A stretch of DNA of 64,000 nucleotides from Tepidicaulis sp002389665 (GTDB lineage: Bacteria > Pseudomonadota > Alphaproteobacteria > Parvibaculales > Parvibaculaceae): NCBI RefSeq assembly GCF_965222285.1, contig NZ_OZ244942.1, positions 1,550,001 to 1,614,000 of the forward strand, in the 5' to 3' direction. Each line of letters opens with the position of its first letter. Position 1 is the first letter of the stretch. Positions 25,435-33,704 of the stretch are shown in pieces. Under the pieces are notes generated by a model, which saw nothing but the letters and a program-made list of their open reading frames with translations, was not told the origin of the DNA and searched no databases. The position numbers were made by a program, and so were the translations under genes.

Positions 25435-26007
25435 ATGTCCCGATTTGGCCCCGGCGTCACGCTCAACGATCCCGCTTTCATTCACGAGACGGCGCTTGTC
25501 TATGGCAAGGTGACGATCGATGAAGGCGCCTCTCTTTGGCCCTATGTCGTTATCCGCTCGGAAATGCATGAAGTGCGGATCGGTAAGCGCACGAATATTC
25601 AGGACTTCGTCATGATCCATGTCGGCAATACGACACCGACGATCATCGGCGATAATTGTTCGATCACTCACCATGTCACGGTGCATGGGGCGGAGATCGG
25701 CGATAATTGCCTCATCGGCATCAATTCGACGCTCATGGACGGAGTGAAAGTCGGCAAGAACTGCATCATTGCCGGGCATTCCATTCTGACGGAGGGAACG
25801 GAAATTCCCGACAATTCCATCGTCGCGGGCGCGCCAGCCAAAGTGATCAAGACGCGGGACAATGGCGCGGCCAATATCATGAATGCCGCCTTCTATTTTG
25901 AGAATGCCAAAGCCTATGCGCGCGGCGAGCACCGGGTGACGGATCTGCCGGAATTCGGCGCGGCCATGCAGGCCGAGCTTGAAAAGCTGGGCCGGAACAA
26001 GAGCTGA
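25435..26007 (+). CDS. gamma-carbonic-anhydrase-like hexapeptide protein
   Basis: The 190-residue left-handed beta-helix protein has repeated I-G-D-N hexapeptides (IIGDNCSI, EIGDNCLIGINS, KVGKNCIIAG). Three histidines fit the trimer-interface zinc site: H62 in IHVG, and H79 and H84 in THHVTVHG. The usual Arg-x-Asp before the helix core is RSE. The family includes gamma-carbonic anhydrases and PaaY/CaiE-like proteins; PaaY-type thioesterase activity is possible in this CoA-rich context. Good ribosome site AGAGGAAA. The middle gene of MFS - this - CoA lyase. Confidence 0.85.
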   Translation: MSRFGPGVTLNDPAFIHETALVYGKVTIDEGASLWPYVVIRSEMHEVRIGKRTNIQDFVMIHVGNTTPTIIGDNCSITHHVTVHGAEIGDNCLIGINSTLMDGVKVGKNCIIAGHSILTEGTEIPDNSIVAGAPAKVIKTRDNGAANIMNAAFYFENAKAYARGEHRVTDLPEFGAAMQAELEKLGRNKS

Positions 26008-26109
26008 CCAGGCTATTCCTTGTGGGGCATGCCAGGGCTGGCGGAGGCCGCCCGCTGCCGTTAGACTGCGCGCCAAATCACTCCCATTCCCACTCAAATG
26101 GCAGGACCG

Positions 26110-27153
26110 ATGAAACTTCCCAGCCAATTCTATAAGCCCCTCGCCATCGGCGCGCCCGCTCCTTTCCGTGAGCTTCCCGTGCGCACCGAGCGGATGATTC
26201 ACTTCTTCCCCCCGCAAAACGAGAAGATGCGCGCCAAGGTGCCGGATCTCATTTCCAAGGTGGATGTGATCCTGGGCAATCTGGAAGACGCCATTCCCGC
26301 CGAAGCAAAGGAAGCGGCGCGGGCCGGGTTCATCGAAGTCGTCAAAGCCAATGATTTCGGCCAGACGGGTCTTTGGACGCGGATCAACGCCCTGAACAGC
26401 CCCTGGGTGCTCGATGATATTACAGAGATCGTCAGCGCCGTCGGCGACAAGCTCGATGTCATCATGCTGCCCAAGGTCGAGGGCGACTGGGATATTCATT
26501 ATCTCGATCAACTTCTCGCGCAGCTGGAAGCGAAGAACGGCATCAAAAAACCTATTCTCATTCACGCCATTCTGGAAACCGCGCAAGGGGTGAAGAATGT
26601 GAACGAGATTGCCGCGGCCTCTCCGCGCATGCATGGCATGAGCCTCGGCCCGGCGGACCTTGCCGCCTCCCGCGGGATGAAGACGACGCGCGTGGGCGGC
26701 GGACACCCCTATTACGGCGTGCTGGCGGATGCCGAGGAAGGCCAGGGTGAGCGGCCCTTCTATCAGCAGGACCTCTGGCATTACACCGTGGCGCGCATGG
26801 TGGATGCTTGCGTTGCCAACGGCCTGCGCGCCTTTTACGGCCCCTTCGGTGATTTCGGTGACGAGCGGGCCTGCGAAGCGCAGTTCCGCAATGCCTTCCT
26901 GATGGGCTGCTCCGGGGCGTGGTCGCTCCACCCCTCGCAGATCGATATCGCAAAACGTGTCTTCAGCCCCGAAGTGAACGAAGTGCTCTTTGCCAAAAAA
27001 ATTCTGGACGCGATGCCGGACGGCACGGGCGCCGTTATGATCGACGGCAAGATGCAGGACGATGCCACCTGGAAACAGGCCAAGGTGATCGTCGATCTGG
27101 CCAAGATGGTGGCGGAAAAAGACCCGGACTTGGCGAAAGCCTACGGCTTCTGA
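26110..27153 (+). CDS. mcl: malyl-CoA / citramalyl-CoA lyase-like HpcH/HpaI aldolase
   Basis: This 347-residue CitE-like TIM barrel has CGNLEDAIP-type residues in ILGNLEDAIPAEAKEAARAGF (Glu/Asp at the acidic metal-substrate site), LWTRINALNSPW, VIMLPKVEG, ILETAQGVKN and SLGPADLAASRGMKTTR. From memory, the N-terminus FYKPLAIGAP and the general length match the Chloroflexus malyl-CoA lyase of the 3-hydroxypropionate bi-cycle better than the shorter Rhodobacter Mcl1. The reaction would be reversible cleavage of malyl- or citramalyl-CoA to acetyl-CoA plus glyoxylate or pyruvate. ATG 26098 is an alternative start. Confidence 0.82.
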   Translation: MKLPSQFYKPLAIGAPAPFRELPVRTERMIHFFPPQNEKMRAKVPDLISKVDVILGNLEDAIPAEAKEAARAGFIEVVKANDFGQTGLWTRINALNSPWVLDDITEIVSAVGDKLDVIMLPKVEGDWDIHYLDQLLAQLEAKNGIKKPILIHAILETAQGVKNVNEIAAASPRMHGMSLGPADLAASRGMKTTRVGGGHPYYGVLADAEEGQGERPFYQQDLWHYTVARMVDACVANGLRAFYGPFGDFGDERACEAQFRNAFLMGCSGAWSLHPSQIDIAKRVFSPEVNEVLFAKKILDAMPDGTGAVMIDGKMQDDATWKQAKVIVDLAKMVAEKDPDLAKAYGF

Positions 27154-28188
27154 TCAGCCGGCGCGGGCAAGCAGCCGGTTTAGAGCCTCTTCAACGGCGG
27201 CGATGGGCACAAGCGATGCATCCACGCCGCCGTAATCTTTTGCATCGACGATTTCCAGCAGCCGCGCACCGGGCGCATATTTTTTCGGATCGTGCTTGGC
27301 AAAAATCGAAACGAGCGGCGCGCCGCCCACGGCAAGCATGTGCCCCGTGCCGGAATCATTGGCGACCGCCGCCTTCAGTCTTGCGGCCAGCGCCATGACA
27401 AGCAGAGGGCCTTTGACATCACCGTAAGGATCGAGCCGGTTCCACTCGGGAAAAAGCGCGTCAGGTACGGCGGAAGCGAGTGGCGTAAGCCAGTCTTTTT
27501 CTTCCGGCCCTAAAAAGAACACGGGCACCCGCCCCTGATCTTTCTGCTTGCGGGCAAGCTCGATGAAATTGTCGAGCGGCCAGCATTTGCTCTTATCCCC
27601 TGCCCCCGGCGAAAAGCCGATATAAGAAGGCCCTTCCGGGAGCAGCGCGGCGGCGGCTTCGCTGACGCGGCTTGCAAGCGGCATGGCAAAGGCCGGGTCG
27701 GGAACGGCCGGCGGCGCGGCAAGGTCGAGCAGTTGCATCAGATAAGCGGAAAACGAGCGCGGCGAGCTGTTTCCTTTTTCGGGGCGGGTGTCCGAGAACA
27801 TGAACCCGGCTGTGCCCGAGACGAACTGACCGTGCGAAAGACGTTTCAGGATGAGTGTGCGCAGGACAAGGCGCTGTGTATCGATGATGACGTCGAAATG
27901 GCGCTTGCGGACAATCGCGCGCGGCAGCAGCAATTCGCTGGGGGATTTGCCGACCCCGGCGCATTCGATCACTTCATCGACGAAAGGCGCGGCGGCATCT
28001 TTCAAAATCCCGGCATAAACGGTTTTGCCGAGGCCCGAGAGCCAGGTGATATGCGCACCCGGAAAACGGGCCCGGCAGGCATGCAGGAACGGCAATTTGA
28101 TAATGCCGTCGCCGATCTGATCCTGGCCGGAATAAATCAATACCGAGCGGGCCCCGGCTGCGTTGGCCCCTTCTGAACGCTTCGCCAC
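27154..28188 (-). CDS. glycosyltransferase family 9 (heptosyltransferase-like)
   Basis: The GT-B-type transferase of about 344 residues reads SVLIYSGQDQIGDGIIKLPFLHACR at the N-terminus and SYIGFSPGAGDKSKCWPLDNFIEL in the nucleotide-sugar domain. NDSGTGHMLAVGGAPLVSIF is the GT9 signature. It probably adds a heptose or related sugar to the lipopolysaccharide core at the inner membrane. I chose GTG 28188 (GGGGA upstream), because the region further upstream contains the terminator of the preceding gene. It ends directly against the CoA-lyase gene (convergent, no gap). Confidence 0.87.
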   Translation of the reverse strand: MAKRSEGANAAGARSVLIYSGQDQIGDGIIKLPFLHACRARFPGAHITWLSGLGKTVYAGILKDAAAPFVDEVIECAGVGKSPSELLLPRAIVRKRHFDVIIDTQRLVLRTLILKRLSHGQFVSGTAGFMFSDTRPEKGNSSPRSFSAYLMQLLDLAAPPAVPDPAFAMPLASRVSEAAAALLPEGPSYIGFSPGAGDKSKCWPLDNFIELARKQKDQGRVPVFFLGPEEKDWLTPLASAVPDALFPEWNRLDPYGDVKGPLLVMALAARLKAAVANDSGTGHMLAVGGAPLVSIFAKHDPKKYAPGARLLEIVDAKDYGGVDASLVPIAAVEEALNRLLARAG

Positions 28189-28212
28189 CCGTCTTTCCCC
28201 AAATCCGTTAGG

Positions 28213-28255
28213 CGCAAAAAACAATGCCCCGCCGAGCGGTAAGCACCGGCGGGGC
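28213..28255 (-). terminator. rho-independent terminator after the Old Yellow Enzyme gene
   Basis: GCCCCGCCG (28226-28234) and CGGCGGGGC (28247-28255) form a 9-bp GC stem. On the minus strand it is followed by ATTGTTTTTTGC. It ends the transcript of the gene at 28284-29387. Confidence 0.88.
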
Positions 28256-28283
28256 ACGGCTAATGTCGCCTATCGGCTAGGGG

Positions 28284-29387
28284 TTAGGCAAGAGCCGCAA
28301 GCGCTTCCTTGGTAAAGGGCACGAGGTCTTTCGAGCGGCCCTCGCGGATTTTGTTCGGCCATTCCGGATCGACCAGAAGAGCGCGCCCCACGGCCACCAT
28401 GTCGAACTCGTCCTTTTCCAGCCGGTCGAGCAATTTGTCGATGCTGGTCGGCTCTGAAGATTCGCCCATGAAGGCGCCGATGAATTCCCCCGAAAGGCCG
28501 ACGCTGCCCACGGTCATGGTGGGTTTGCCGGTCAGTTTCTTCGTCCAGCCGGCAAGGTTGAGGTCGGAGCCTTCGAATTCCGGTTCCCAGAAACGGCGGG
28601 TCGAGCAATGGAACATATCGACACCGGCATCGGAGAGCGGCTTGAGGAAGGCGGCCAGCTCATCTGGAGTCGGCGCGATCTTGTGCTCGAAATCCTGTTG
28701 CTTCCACTGCGAGAAACGCAGAATGAGCGGGTAGTCGTTGCCCACTTCGCGGCGTACCGCATTGATGATATCGACGGCGAATTTCGTGCGCTGAGCGGCC
28801 TGCTCGCCGCCATATTCATCATCGCGCTCATTCGTACCGGCCCAGAAGAACTGGTCGATAAGATAGCCATGGGCGCCGTGCAGTTCGATCGCATCGAAGC
28901 CGAGCTCGCGGGCATCCGCTGCGGCACGGCCGAAAGCGTCGATCACGCTCTGGATGTGCTCTTTCGTCATCGGGTCGGAAACTTTTTTGCCTGGCTTGAA
29001 GAGGCCAGAGGGCCCGGCGCTCGGCAGTTCGGAGCGCGGTGCATTGCCCGGATCGCGCATGGTGCCGACATGCCAAAGCTGCGGCGCGATGAGCCCGCCT
29101 GCGTCATGGACTTCTTCCACAACGCGCTTCCAGCCTTTCAATGCATCGCCGTGAAAGGCCGGCACATTGGCCGCCATGGTGGCGACGGGATCGGCAACGG
29201 TCGTGCCTTCCGTGATGATGAGGCCCGTGCCACCTTCCGCACGGCGGCGGTAATAGGTGGCGACATCTTCGCCCGGCGTTTCGCCCGGCGAGAACTGGCG
29301 CGTCATGGGCGCCATGGCGATACGGTTTGGAACCGTCAGGCCGTTAAAAGTGAAAGGGCTGAAAAGTTTGTCGAGTGATCCGCTCAT
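28284..29387 (-). CDS. NADH:flavin oxidoreductase (Old Yellow Enzyme family)
   Basis: The 367-residue TIM-barrel flavoenzyme has LTVPNRIAMAPMTRQFSPGE at the N-terminus, LIAPQLWHVG, IELHGAHGYLIDQFFW with the substrate-binding His-x2-His type residues, ERDDEYGG, LILRFSQWK and VAVGRALLVDPEWPNKIREG near the C-terminus. Such FMN enzymes reduce alpha,beta-unsaturated carbonyls or nitro compounds with NAD(P)H. AAGGGA precedes ATG 29387. It is monocistronic, with its own terminator. Confidence 0.92.
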   Translation of the reverse strand: MSGSLDKLFSPFTFNGLTVPNRIAMAPMTRQFSPGETPGEDVATYYRRRAEGGTGLIITEGTTVADPVATMAANVPAFHGDALKGWKRVVEEVHDAGGLIAPQLWHVGTMRDPGNAPRSELPSAGPSGLFKPGKKVSDPMTKEHIQSVIDAFGRAAADARELGFDAIELHGAHGYLIDQFFWAGTNERDDEYGGEQAAQRTKFAVDIINAVRREVGNDYPLILRFSQWKQQDFEHKIAPTPDELAAFLKPLSDAGVDMFHCSTRRFWEPEFEGSDLNLAGWTKKLTGKPTMTVGSVGLSGEFIGAFMGESSEPTSIDKLLDRLEKDEFDMVAVGRALLVDPEWPNKIREGRSKDLVPFTKEALAALA

Positions 29388-29585
29388 GAAGGTCCCTTGA
29401 AATGTGATGAGGCGGCCTTGCCGCCAGTACCAATTTGAATGGCGTACATATTGAGACTAAGGCCGCAAAAGGCAACCTTTGCCGCCATAACTTTTACGAA
29501 GCGGCGTTCTGCCTTTCCGGTTCTTTCCTTTCAGGATCAATCGGCTAGGCTGCGGTAAAACAATGGAGAATGCGGGGAGAAAAGC

Positions 29586-30494
29586 ATGTGGGGTTCAAAT
29601 CCGGTTCTGGAGAAACTGGGATTCGGTAAAAATGACCGTGTCGCCATCATCCATACGGACGATATCGGCATGTGCCAGGCTTCCGTTTCCGCCTTTATTG
29701 ACCTTTGGGAGGCGGGCCGCATCACCGCCGGAGCGGCCATGGTGCCCTGCCCCTGGTTCGGCGAAATCGCCGCTTATTGCCGGGCGAACCCGGAAACGGA
29801 TATGGGCGTTCACGCAACTTTGACTTGTGAATGGCCGACCTTCCGCTGGGGGCCGCTGAGCACCAGGGATGCGGGCACCGGCCTTCTGGATGAGGAAGGC
29901 GGGCTGCACAAGACGTGCGAAGCGCTGGCAGCTGACGGCCATGCGCCCGCCGTGCGGGCCGAGCTTGCCGCGCAGATTGCCCGCGCCCGCGCTGCCGGTA
30001 TTTCCCCCACCCATATGGACACGCATATGGGCTCGGTCATGCATGCGAAATTCTACGAAGGCTTTGCGGAGACGGCGCTGGCCGCAGGTATTCCGCCTTT
30101 TGCGCTCCGGCTGGAAGAAGCCCAATGGCTGAAAGGCGGCTATGACGCAGAAAGCGCTGCAGTGCTTTTCAAGCAGAGCCAGCGGTTGGAACAGCTCGGC
30201 GTACCTCTTCTTGACAGAATATTGAATGTTCCGCTTGCGGAGGAGGAAAACCGGCTGGAGAAGACCCGCACCGTCTTCCGGGCTATGAAACCGGGACATT
30301 TGAGCTATTTCATTTTGCATCCGAGCCGGGACACGCCGGAATTACGGGCCATCTGCTCGGATTGGCGCTCACGGGGCGCCGATTATGAGATTTTCCTCTC
30401 GGGCGGTGTTGCGGAGACGGTTAAGGAAGAAGGTATCCACCTTATCGGCTGCCGGGATCTGGCAAAGCTGATGCCCGACTGGGCGAATGCCTGA
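29586..30494 (+). CDS. ChbG/HpnK (YdjC-like) family deacetylase
   Basis: The 302-residue protein has VAIIHTDDIGMCQASVSAF (about residues 24-42) with the Asp-Asp metal site, MGVHATLTCEWP and SPTHMDTHMGSVM with the metal-binding His residues. This is the YdjC-like carbohydrate deacetylase fold, close to ChbG (chitooligosaccharide) and HpnK (hopanoid) deacetylases. No hopanoid or chitobiose genes are nearby, so the substrate is unknown. GGGGAGA precedes ATG 29586. It is divergent from the Old Yellow Enzyme gene. Confidence 0.87.
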   Translation: MWGSNPVLEKLGFGKNDRVAIIHTDDIGMCQASVSAFIDLWEAGRITAGAAMVPCPWFGEIAAYCRANPETDMGVHATLTCEWPTFRWGPLSTRDAGTGLLDEEGGLHKTCEALAADGHAPAVRAELAAQIARARAAGISPTHMDTHMGSVMHAKFYEGFAETALAAGIPPFALRLEEAQWLKGGYDAESAAVLFKQSQRLEQLGVPLLDRILNVPLAEEENRLEKTRTVFRAMKPGHLSYFILHPSRDTPELRAICSDWRSRGADYEIFLSGGVAETVKEEGIHLIGCRDLAKLMPDWANA

Positions 30495-30594
30495 TCTGAG
30501 GACCCCGCGCTATCCGGCAATGCTTGCCGAATAAGCAGGGCACGGGTAACAATAAGGGATAAAAATTGTTCAGTAACCGCAGGTTGAGCGGATC

Positions 30595-30924
30595 ATGTTA
30601 AAGCGTGATGCAAAGTTTCAGATCGGCCAGGTCGTGCGCCACCGGTTCTATCCGTTCCGGGGTGTGGTGTTCGATGTCGATCCCACTTTCAACAATACCG
30701 AGGAATGGTGGCAGTCCATTCCCGCCGAGGTGCGCCCCCGCAAGGACCAGCCCTTCTATCACCTTCTGGCGGAGAACGAGGAGACGGAATATGTCGCCTA
30801 TGTGTCCGAGCAGAACCTTTTGGAAGATGAGACGGGCCGCCCGATCCGCCATCCGGAAGTGAGCCACTTTTTCGGATCGCTGGAAAACGGTGTTTACCAG
30901 TTGCGTTCGGATATTGCACATTGA
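30595..30924 (+). CDS. hspQ: heat shock protein HspQ
   Basis: The 109-residue HspQ / YccV-like domain reads KFQIGQVVRHRFYPFRGVVFDVDP, EEWWQSIP, DQPFYHLLAENEETEYVAYVSEQNLL and GRPIRHPEVSHFF. HspQ binds hemimethylated DNA in E. coli (old name HdaH/YccV) and modulates Lon-type proteolysis. Size and motifs match the family closely. ATG 30595 has only a weak GAGCGG upstream. The hexapeptide acyltransferase begins 38 bases after its stop on the same strand. Confidence 0.93.
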   Translation: MLKRDAKFQIGQVVRHRFYPFRGVVFDVDPTFNNTEEWWQSIPAEVRPRKDQPFYHLLAENEETEYVAYVSEQNLLEDETGRPIRHPEVSHFFGSLENGVYQLRSDIAH

Positions 30925-30962
30925 CGGCGCGCCATCACCGCCCGGCATAAGGACCAACGACA

Positions 30963-31685
30963 CTGCGTAAAGATCGCCGCCCCTACCCGGTCCGCCGTAT
31001 CAGAGACGGATTAGAGCGTTTTTACACGCGGCATTACCTCGCCCCTCATTTCGCGGAAATAGGACCTGGGCTCGACGCATCTTATCCCTGGACTATCGAG
31101 GTCTGGGGGCCCAACGTGACGGCCGGTAAGAACCTGCATATCCGCTCGGCGCGGGGCCACATGGTGCGCCTTTCCACATGGGACACCGGCACGCGCCAGG
31201 GTCGCATCGAGATCGGCGATAATGTGCTGATCTCCCCTTCCAATCAGATCGTTTCATCCGTCGGCATTACCATCGGTTCCAACACGATGTTGGCGAGCGG
31301 TTGTTACATTTCCGATTCGGACTGGCACGACACCTATGACCGCACGGCGGAACATGAGAAATATGCGCCGGTCGTTTTGAAAGATAATGTCTGGCTCGGT
31401 GTACGCACCATCGTCGGCAAGGGTGTGACGATCGGCGAGAACAGCATTATCGGCGCAGGCTCAGTGGTGATGACGGATATTCCGGCCAATGTCATTGCCG
31501 TCGGCAATCCGGCAAAGCCCGTGCGCGAGCTGGACATGACCCGCGAATTCCGCAAGCGCGAGGAACTCTTCCATAATCCGGAAAAGCTGGCCCGGGATAT
31601 GGATCAGCTGCAGCGCTATCTTTTGCGCGAGAATACGTTCCTCAACTGGCTGCGCATTCTGGTGGCCCCGCGCCGGGGTGATTGA
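30963..31685 (+). CDS. left-handed beta-helix acyltransferase, likely CTG start
   Basis: The 240-residue hexapeptide-repeat transferase has IGDNVLISPSNQI, VGITIGSNTMLASGCYI, SDWHDTYDRT with the likely catalytic His, VWLGVRTIVGKGVTIGENSIIGAGSVV, and ends in a helical tail. The family N-terminal RKDRRPYPVRRIRDGLERFY is in frame, but no ATG, GTG or TTG occurs between the preceding TAA (30948) and GTG 31113, which would delete it. CTG 30963 fits exactly: AAGGA lies nine bases upstream and residue 2 onward matches the expected start. The substrate (sugar or lipid intermediate) is unknown. Confidence 0.8.
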   Translation: MRKDRRPYPVRRIRDGLERFYTRHYLAPHFAEIGPGLDASYPWTIEVWGPNVTAGKNLHIRSARGHMVRLSTWDTGTRQGRIEIGDNVLISPSNQIVSSVGITIGSNTMLASGCYISDSDWHDTYDRTAEHEKYAPVVLKDNVWLGVRTIVGKGVTIGENSIIGAGSVVMTDIPANVIAVGNPAKPVRELDMTREFRKREELFHNPEKLARDMDQLQRYLLRENTFLNWLRILVAPRRGD

Positions 31686-31700
31686 CGAAAGCGCGGCCCG

Positions 31701-32762
31701 TCACCAGCGCAGATATTGCGTTTCGGTGAAACCGGGCATGGCCTCTATCTTGTAAGCCTTACCGCCTTCATCTTTCAATTCGCCGTTGAAGAAGCCGAAC
31801 ATCTGGTGGAAATTGCTGGCGATCTTTCCGTTCTCGCCTGTGGCGTGATAACCGCCTGCGGGCGTGAAGGTCAGATCGGCTTTGCCGTCCTGTGAGTAAA
31901 TCCGCCAGGGCGCATCGAGGTTCTCGTCGTCGAAATCGATCATGACGTGGTCGCATTTGACCATCGCGCCGTTTACCCAGAAACAGTTTTCCGTCTGTCC
32001 CGTCTCGTTAACGCCGTTCGAGACATTGAGGCCAAGCACTGTGCCGTCCGCCGCGCGGCCGGAGAAACAGGCCCAGTTCCAATAGGTTTCGGGCCGCAGA
32101 AAACCTGCCGTGTAATCATGATGGGCGCAGGCGCCGAGCGCCGCAAAATCATACTGTCCAAAGGGGCCGGAGGCCTCCCCCTCGCCTATAACGCCAGCCA
32201 CCTTCTGCGCATAAGTCCAGCCGGCGGCGCCCGTCTGCGTGCAAAGACGCAAAGTCTCGAACCCGGCTCTGCTTTCACTGAAAGAAAGCGAGATCGCCGT
32301 GCCGTCATCGAGGCGGACGTCCAACTTTTTCGATAGCGCTTCTTTTTCGGCTCGCATGACGATGCGGTTTTCACCGAAACGGAAAAGGCTTTCGCCGTCA
32401 TCCGGATCGAGGGCGAAATGGCATTCATCGCCTTGGCGCGCGCCGAAGCGGCGCTCTAGCACGAAGCGGTTTTCGGAAAAGTCGAAAATATAGAGGAAGG
32501 CGGATTTGAGCGCGGCGGAATAAGTCACCGCGCAGCCGAGCACGAACCACGCCGAGACCGCGCCCAGAAACTGAAAGCCTTTGAAATCGCTCTCGCGCCG
32601 CTCTTCCGGCAGGAGAGCGCCAAGCGGCGATTTGAGTCTGTAGTCGCGGTAACGGATCGGGCCGATTGGGGAGCCGAAGAGCCCTTTCTTCACTGTCCCG
32701 TCTTCGCGGATCAACGGACCGGAAGGGGCACCGATTCGGGAGTGGGTGTCAGGATTTTTCAT
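31701..32762 (-). CDS. DUF2804 domain protein
   Basis: The 353-residue protein matches DUF2804: LFGSPIGPIRYRDYRLKSPLG near the start, HDYTAGFLRPETYWNWACFSG in the middle and NGVNETGQTENCFWVNG, then GGYHATGENGKIASNFHQMFGFFNG. Much of it should be beta-sheet, similar to lipocalin-like or SvfA/AttH-like folds. The function is not known. It converges on the acyltransferase gene with a 15-base gap. Confidence 0.82.
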   Translation of the reverse strand: MKNPDTHSRIGAPSGPLIREDGTVKKGLFGSPIGPIRYRDYRLKSPLGALLPEERRESDFKGFQFLGAVSAWFVLGCAVTYSAALKSAFLYIFDFSENRFVLERRFGARQGDECHFALDPDDGESLFRFGENRIVMRAEKEALSKKLDVRLDDGTAISLSFSESRAGFETLRLCTQTGAAGWTYAQKVAGVIGEGEASGPFGQYDFAALGACAHHDYTAGFLRPETYWNWACFSGRAADGTVLGLNVSNGVNETGQTENCFWVNGAMVKCDHVMIDFDDENLDAPWRIYSQDGKADLTFTPAGGYHATGENGKIASNFHQMFGFFNGELKDEGGKAYKIEAMPGFTETQYLRW

Positions 32763-32838
32763 TGATGAAGATCAATGCCCCGCCATTCCGCCAGCGCTTT
32801 AAATGCCCCTCTGGGGAACGCGCTGAAAGGACAATAAA

Positions 32839-32940
32839 ATGACCGACGCCGATACGCTTTACCTTGCCATCGTTCTTGGCGGCTTTGTGCTCTTTGCCGG
32901 TGTGCTGGCCTACTGTTCGGCGAAAGCCTCGCACCGCTAA
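32839..32940 (+). CDS. 33-residue single-pass membrane protein
   Basis: ATG 32839 has a good site, AAGGA, at 32827-32831 and encodes MTDADTLYLAIVLGG, a hydrophobic helix to about residue 26, and a short basic tail (KASHR). One transmembrane helix, N-terminus acidic, C-terminus basic. The strong ribosome site and clean stop favour a real gene. It may be a subunit-like micropeptide; no partner is obvious. Confidence 0.65.
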   Translation: MTDADTLYLAIVLGGFVLFAGVLAYCSAKASHR

Positions 32941-32965
32941 GGGTGCGAGGACTTTTCCGGGAAGT

Positions 32966-33532
32966 TTACTGTTTGCTCAGCCAGTCGAAGGCCGCCGAAA
33001 TGCCCGACAGGCTTACCGGCACTTTGACCGGCCCGCGCTGGGCATGAACGAACGCCACCTGCATCGTATTGCCGGCCCGCATTTGCTGGATGTTGTCGGT
33101 GGATAGCGCCATATGCGCTTCGCAGCCGCCGCCGTGGCAGATGACGAACGGTGCGCCGAATTCCTTGTTCTCGTCGATCTTGAAGCCGACGCCCTGCGGC
33201 AGCAGCGTGCCGAGCGGCGTCAAGGCGATAGCGCCGAAGCCGCCATCCTTGATGTTCGGCCCGATGGCGACGGAAATGATCCGCGTTTCCGGGTCTTCTT
33301 CCGCGCGAATGTCCACATAGACATTGCACACCTTGCGGGTGCTGCCGTCATTGAGGCCCATCTGCTGGCACCGCCCTGCCCAATTGCCGAATTTTTCGAC
33401 TTGAGGAGCTGCTGCGCCCGCACCGGCGCCGGCTCCCAGACCTTCTTGTGCAGAGGCCGTAACCGAGCCGAAAGCAAGAGCGATCAATGCGGTGAGAACA
33501 GCGATCGGCGCGAAAATCCGCCGTTGAATCAT
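32966..33532 (-). CDS. IalB (invasion-associated locus B) family protein
   Basis: The 188-residue secreted protein has a signal peptide (IAVLTALIALAFGSVTASAQ), a Gly/Ala linker, then the IalB domain: FGNWAGRCQQ, KVCNVYVDI, TPLGTLLPQGVGFKID, FVICHGGGCEAHMALS with paired cysteines, and PVSLSGISAAFDWL. IalB was named from Bartonella erythrocyte invasion, but homologues occur widely in free-living alphaproteobacteria and probably serve the periplasm. ATG 33532 has GAGG six bases upstream; ATG 33544 is an alternative. Confidence 0.88.
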   Translation of the reverse strand: MIQRRIFAPIAVLTALIALAFGSVTASAQEGLGAGAGAGAAAPQVEKFGNWAGRCQQMGLNDGSTRKVCNVYVDIRAEEDPETRIISVAIGPNIKDGGFGAIALTPLGTLLPQGVGFKIDENKEFGAPFVICHGGGCEAHMALSTDNIQQMRAGNTMQVAFVHAQRGPVKVPVSLSGISAAFDWLSKQ

Positions 33533-33704
33533 GATAAACCTCATAAGTTGACGTCACGGGAAAGAAGCCGCCACCCGGCCTCTATTTCCAATCGGGCACA
33601 ATATAGACATGCTCTGCGGCATAAAAGGGGCAGAAGCACGATTGCCCATCTTGCGGGGACTTTGCGCCTGCGTCATGGTTGGAAAAAAGGTCTTGGGAGG
33701 GGAT

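Noticed and set aside
25279..26931. 550-codon frame across the gamma-carbonic-anhydrase and CoA-lyase genes on the minus strand
   Set aside because: It is antisense to three real genes and lacks any motif.
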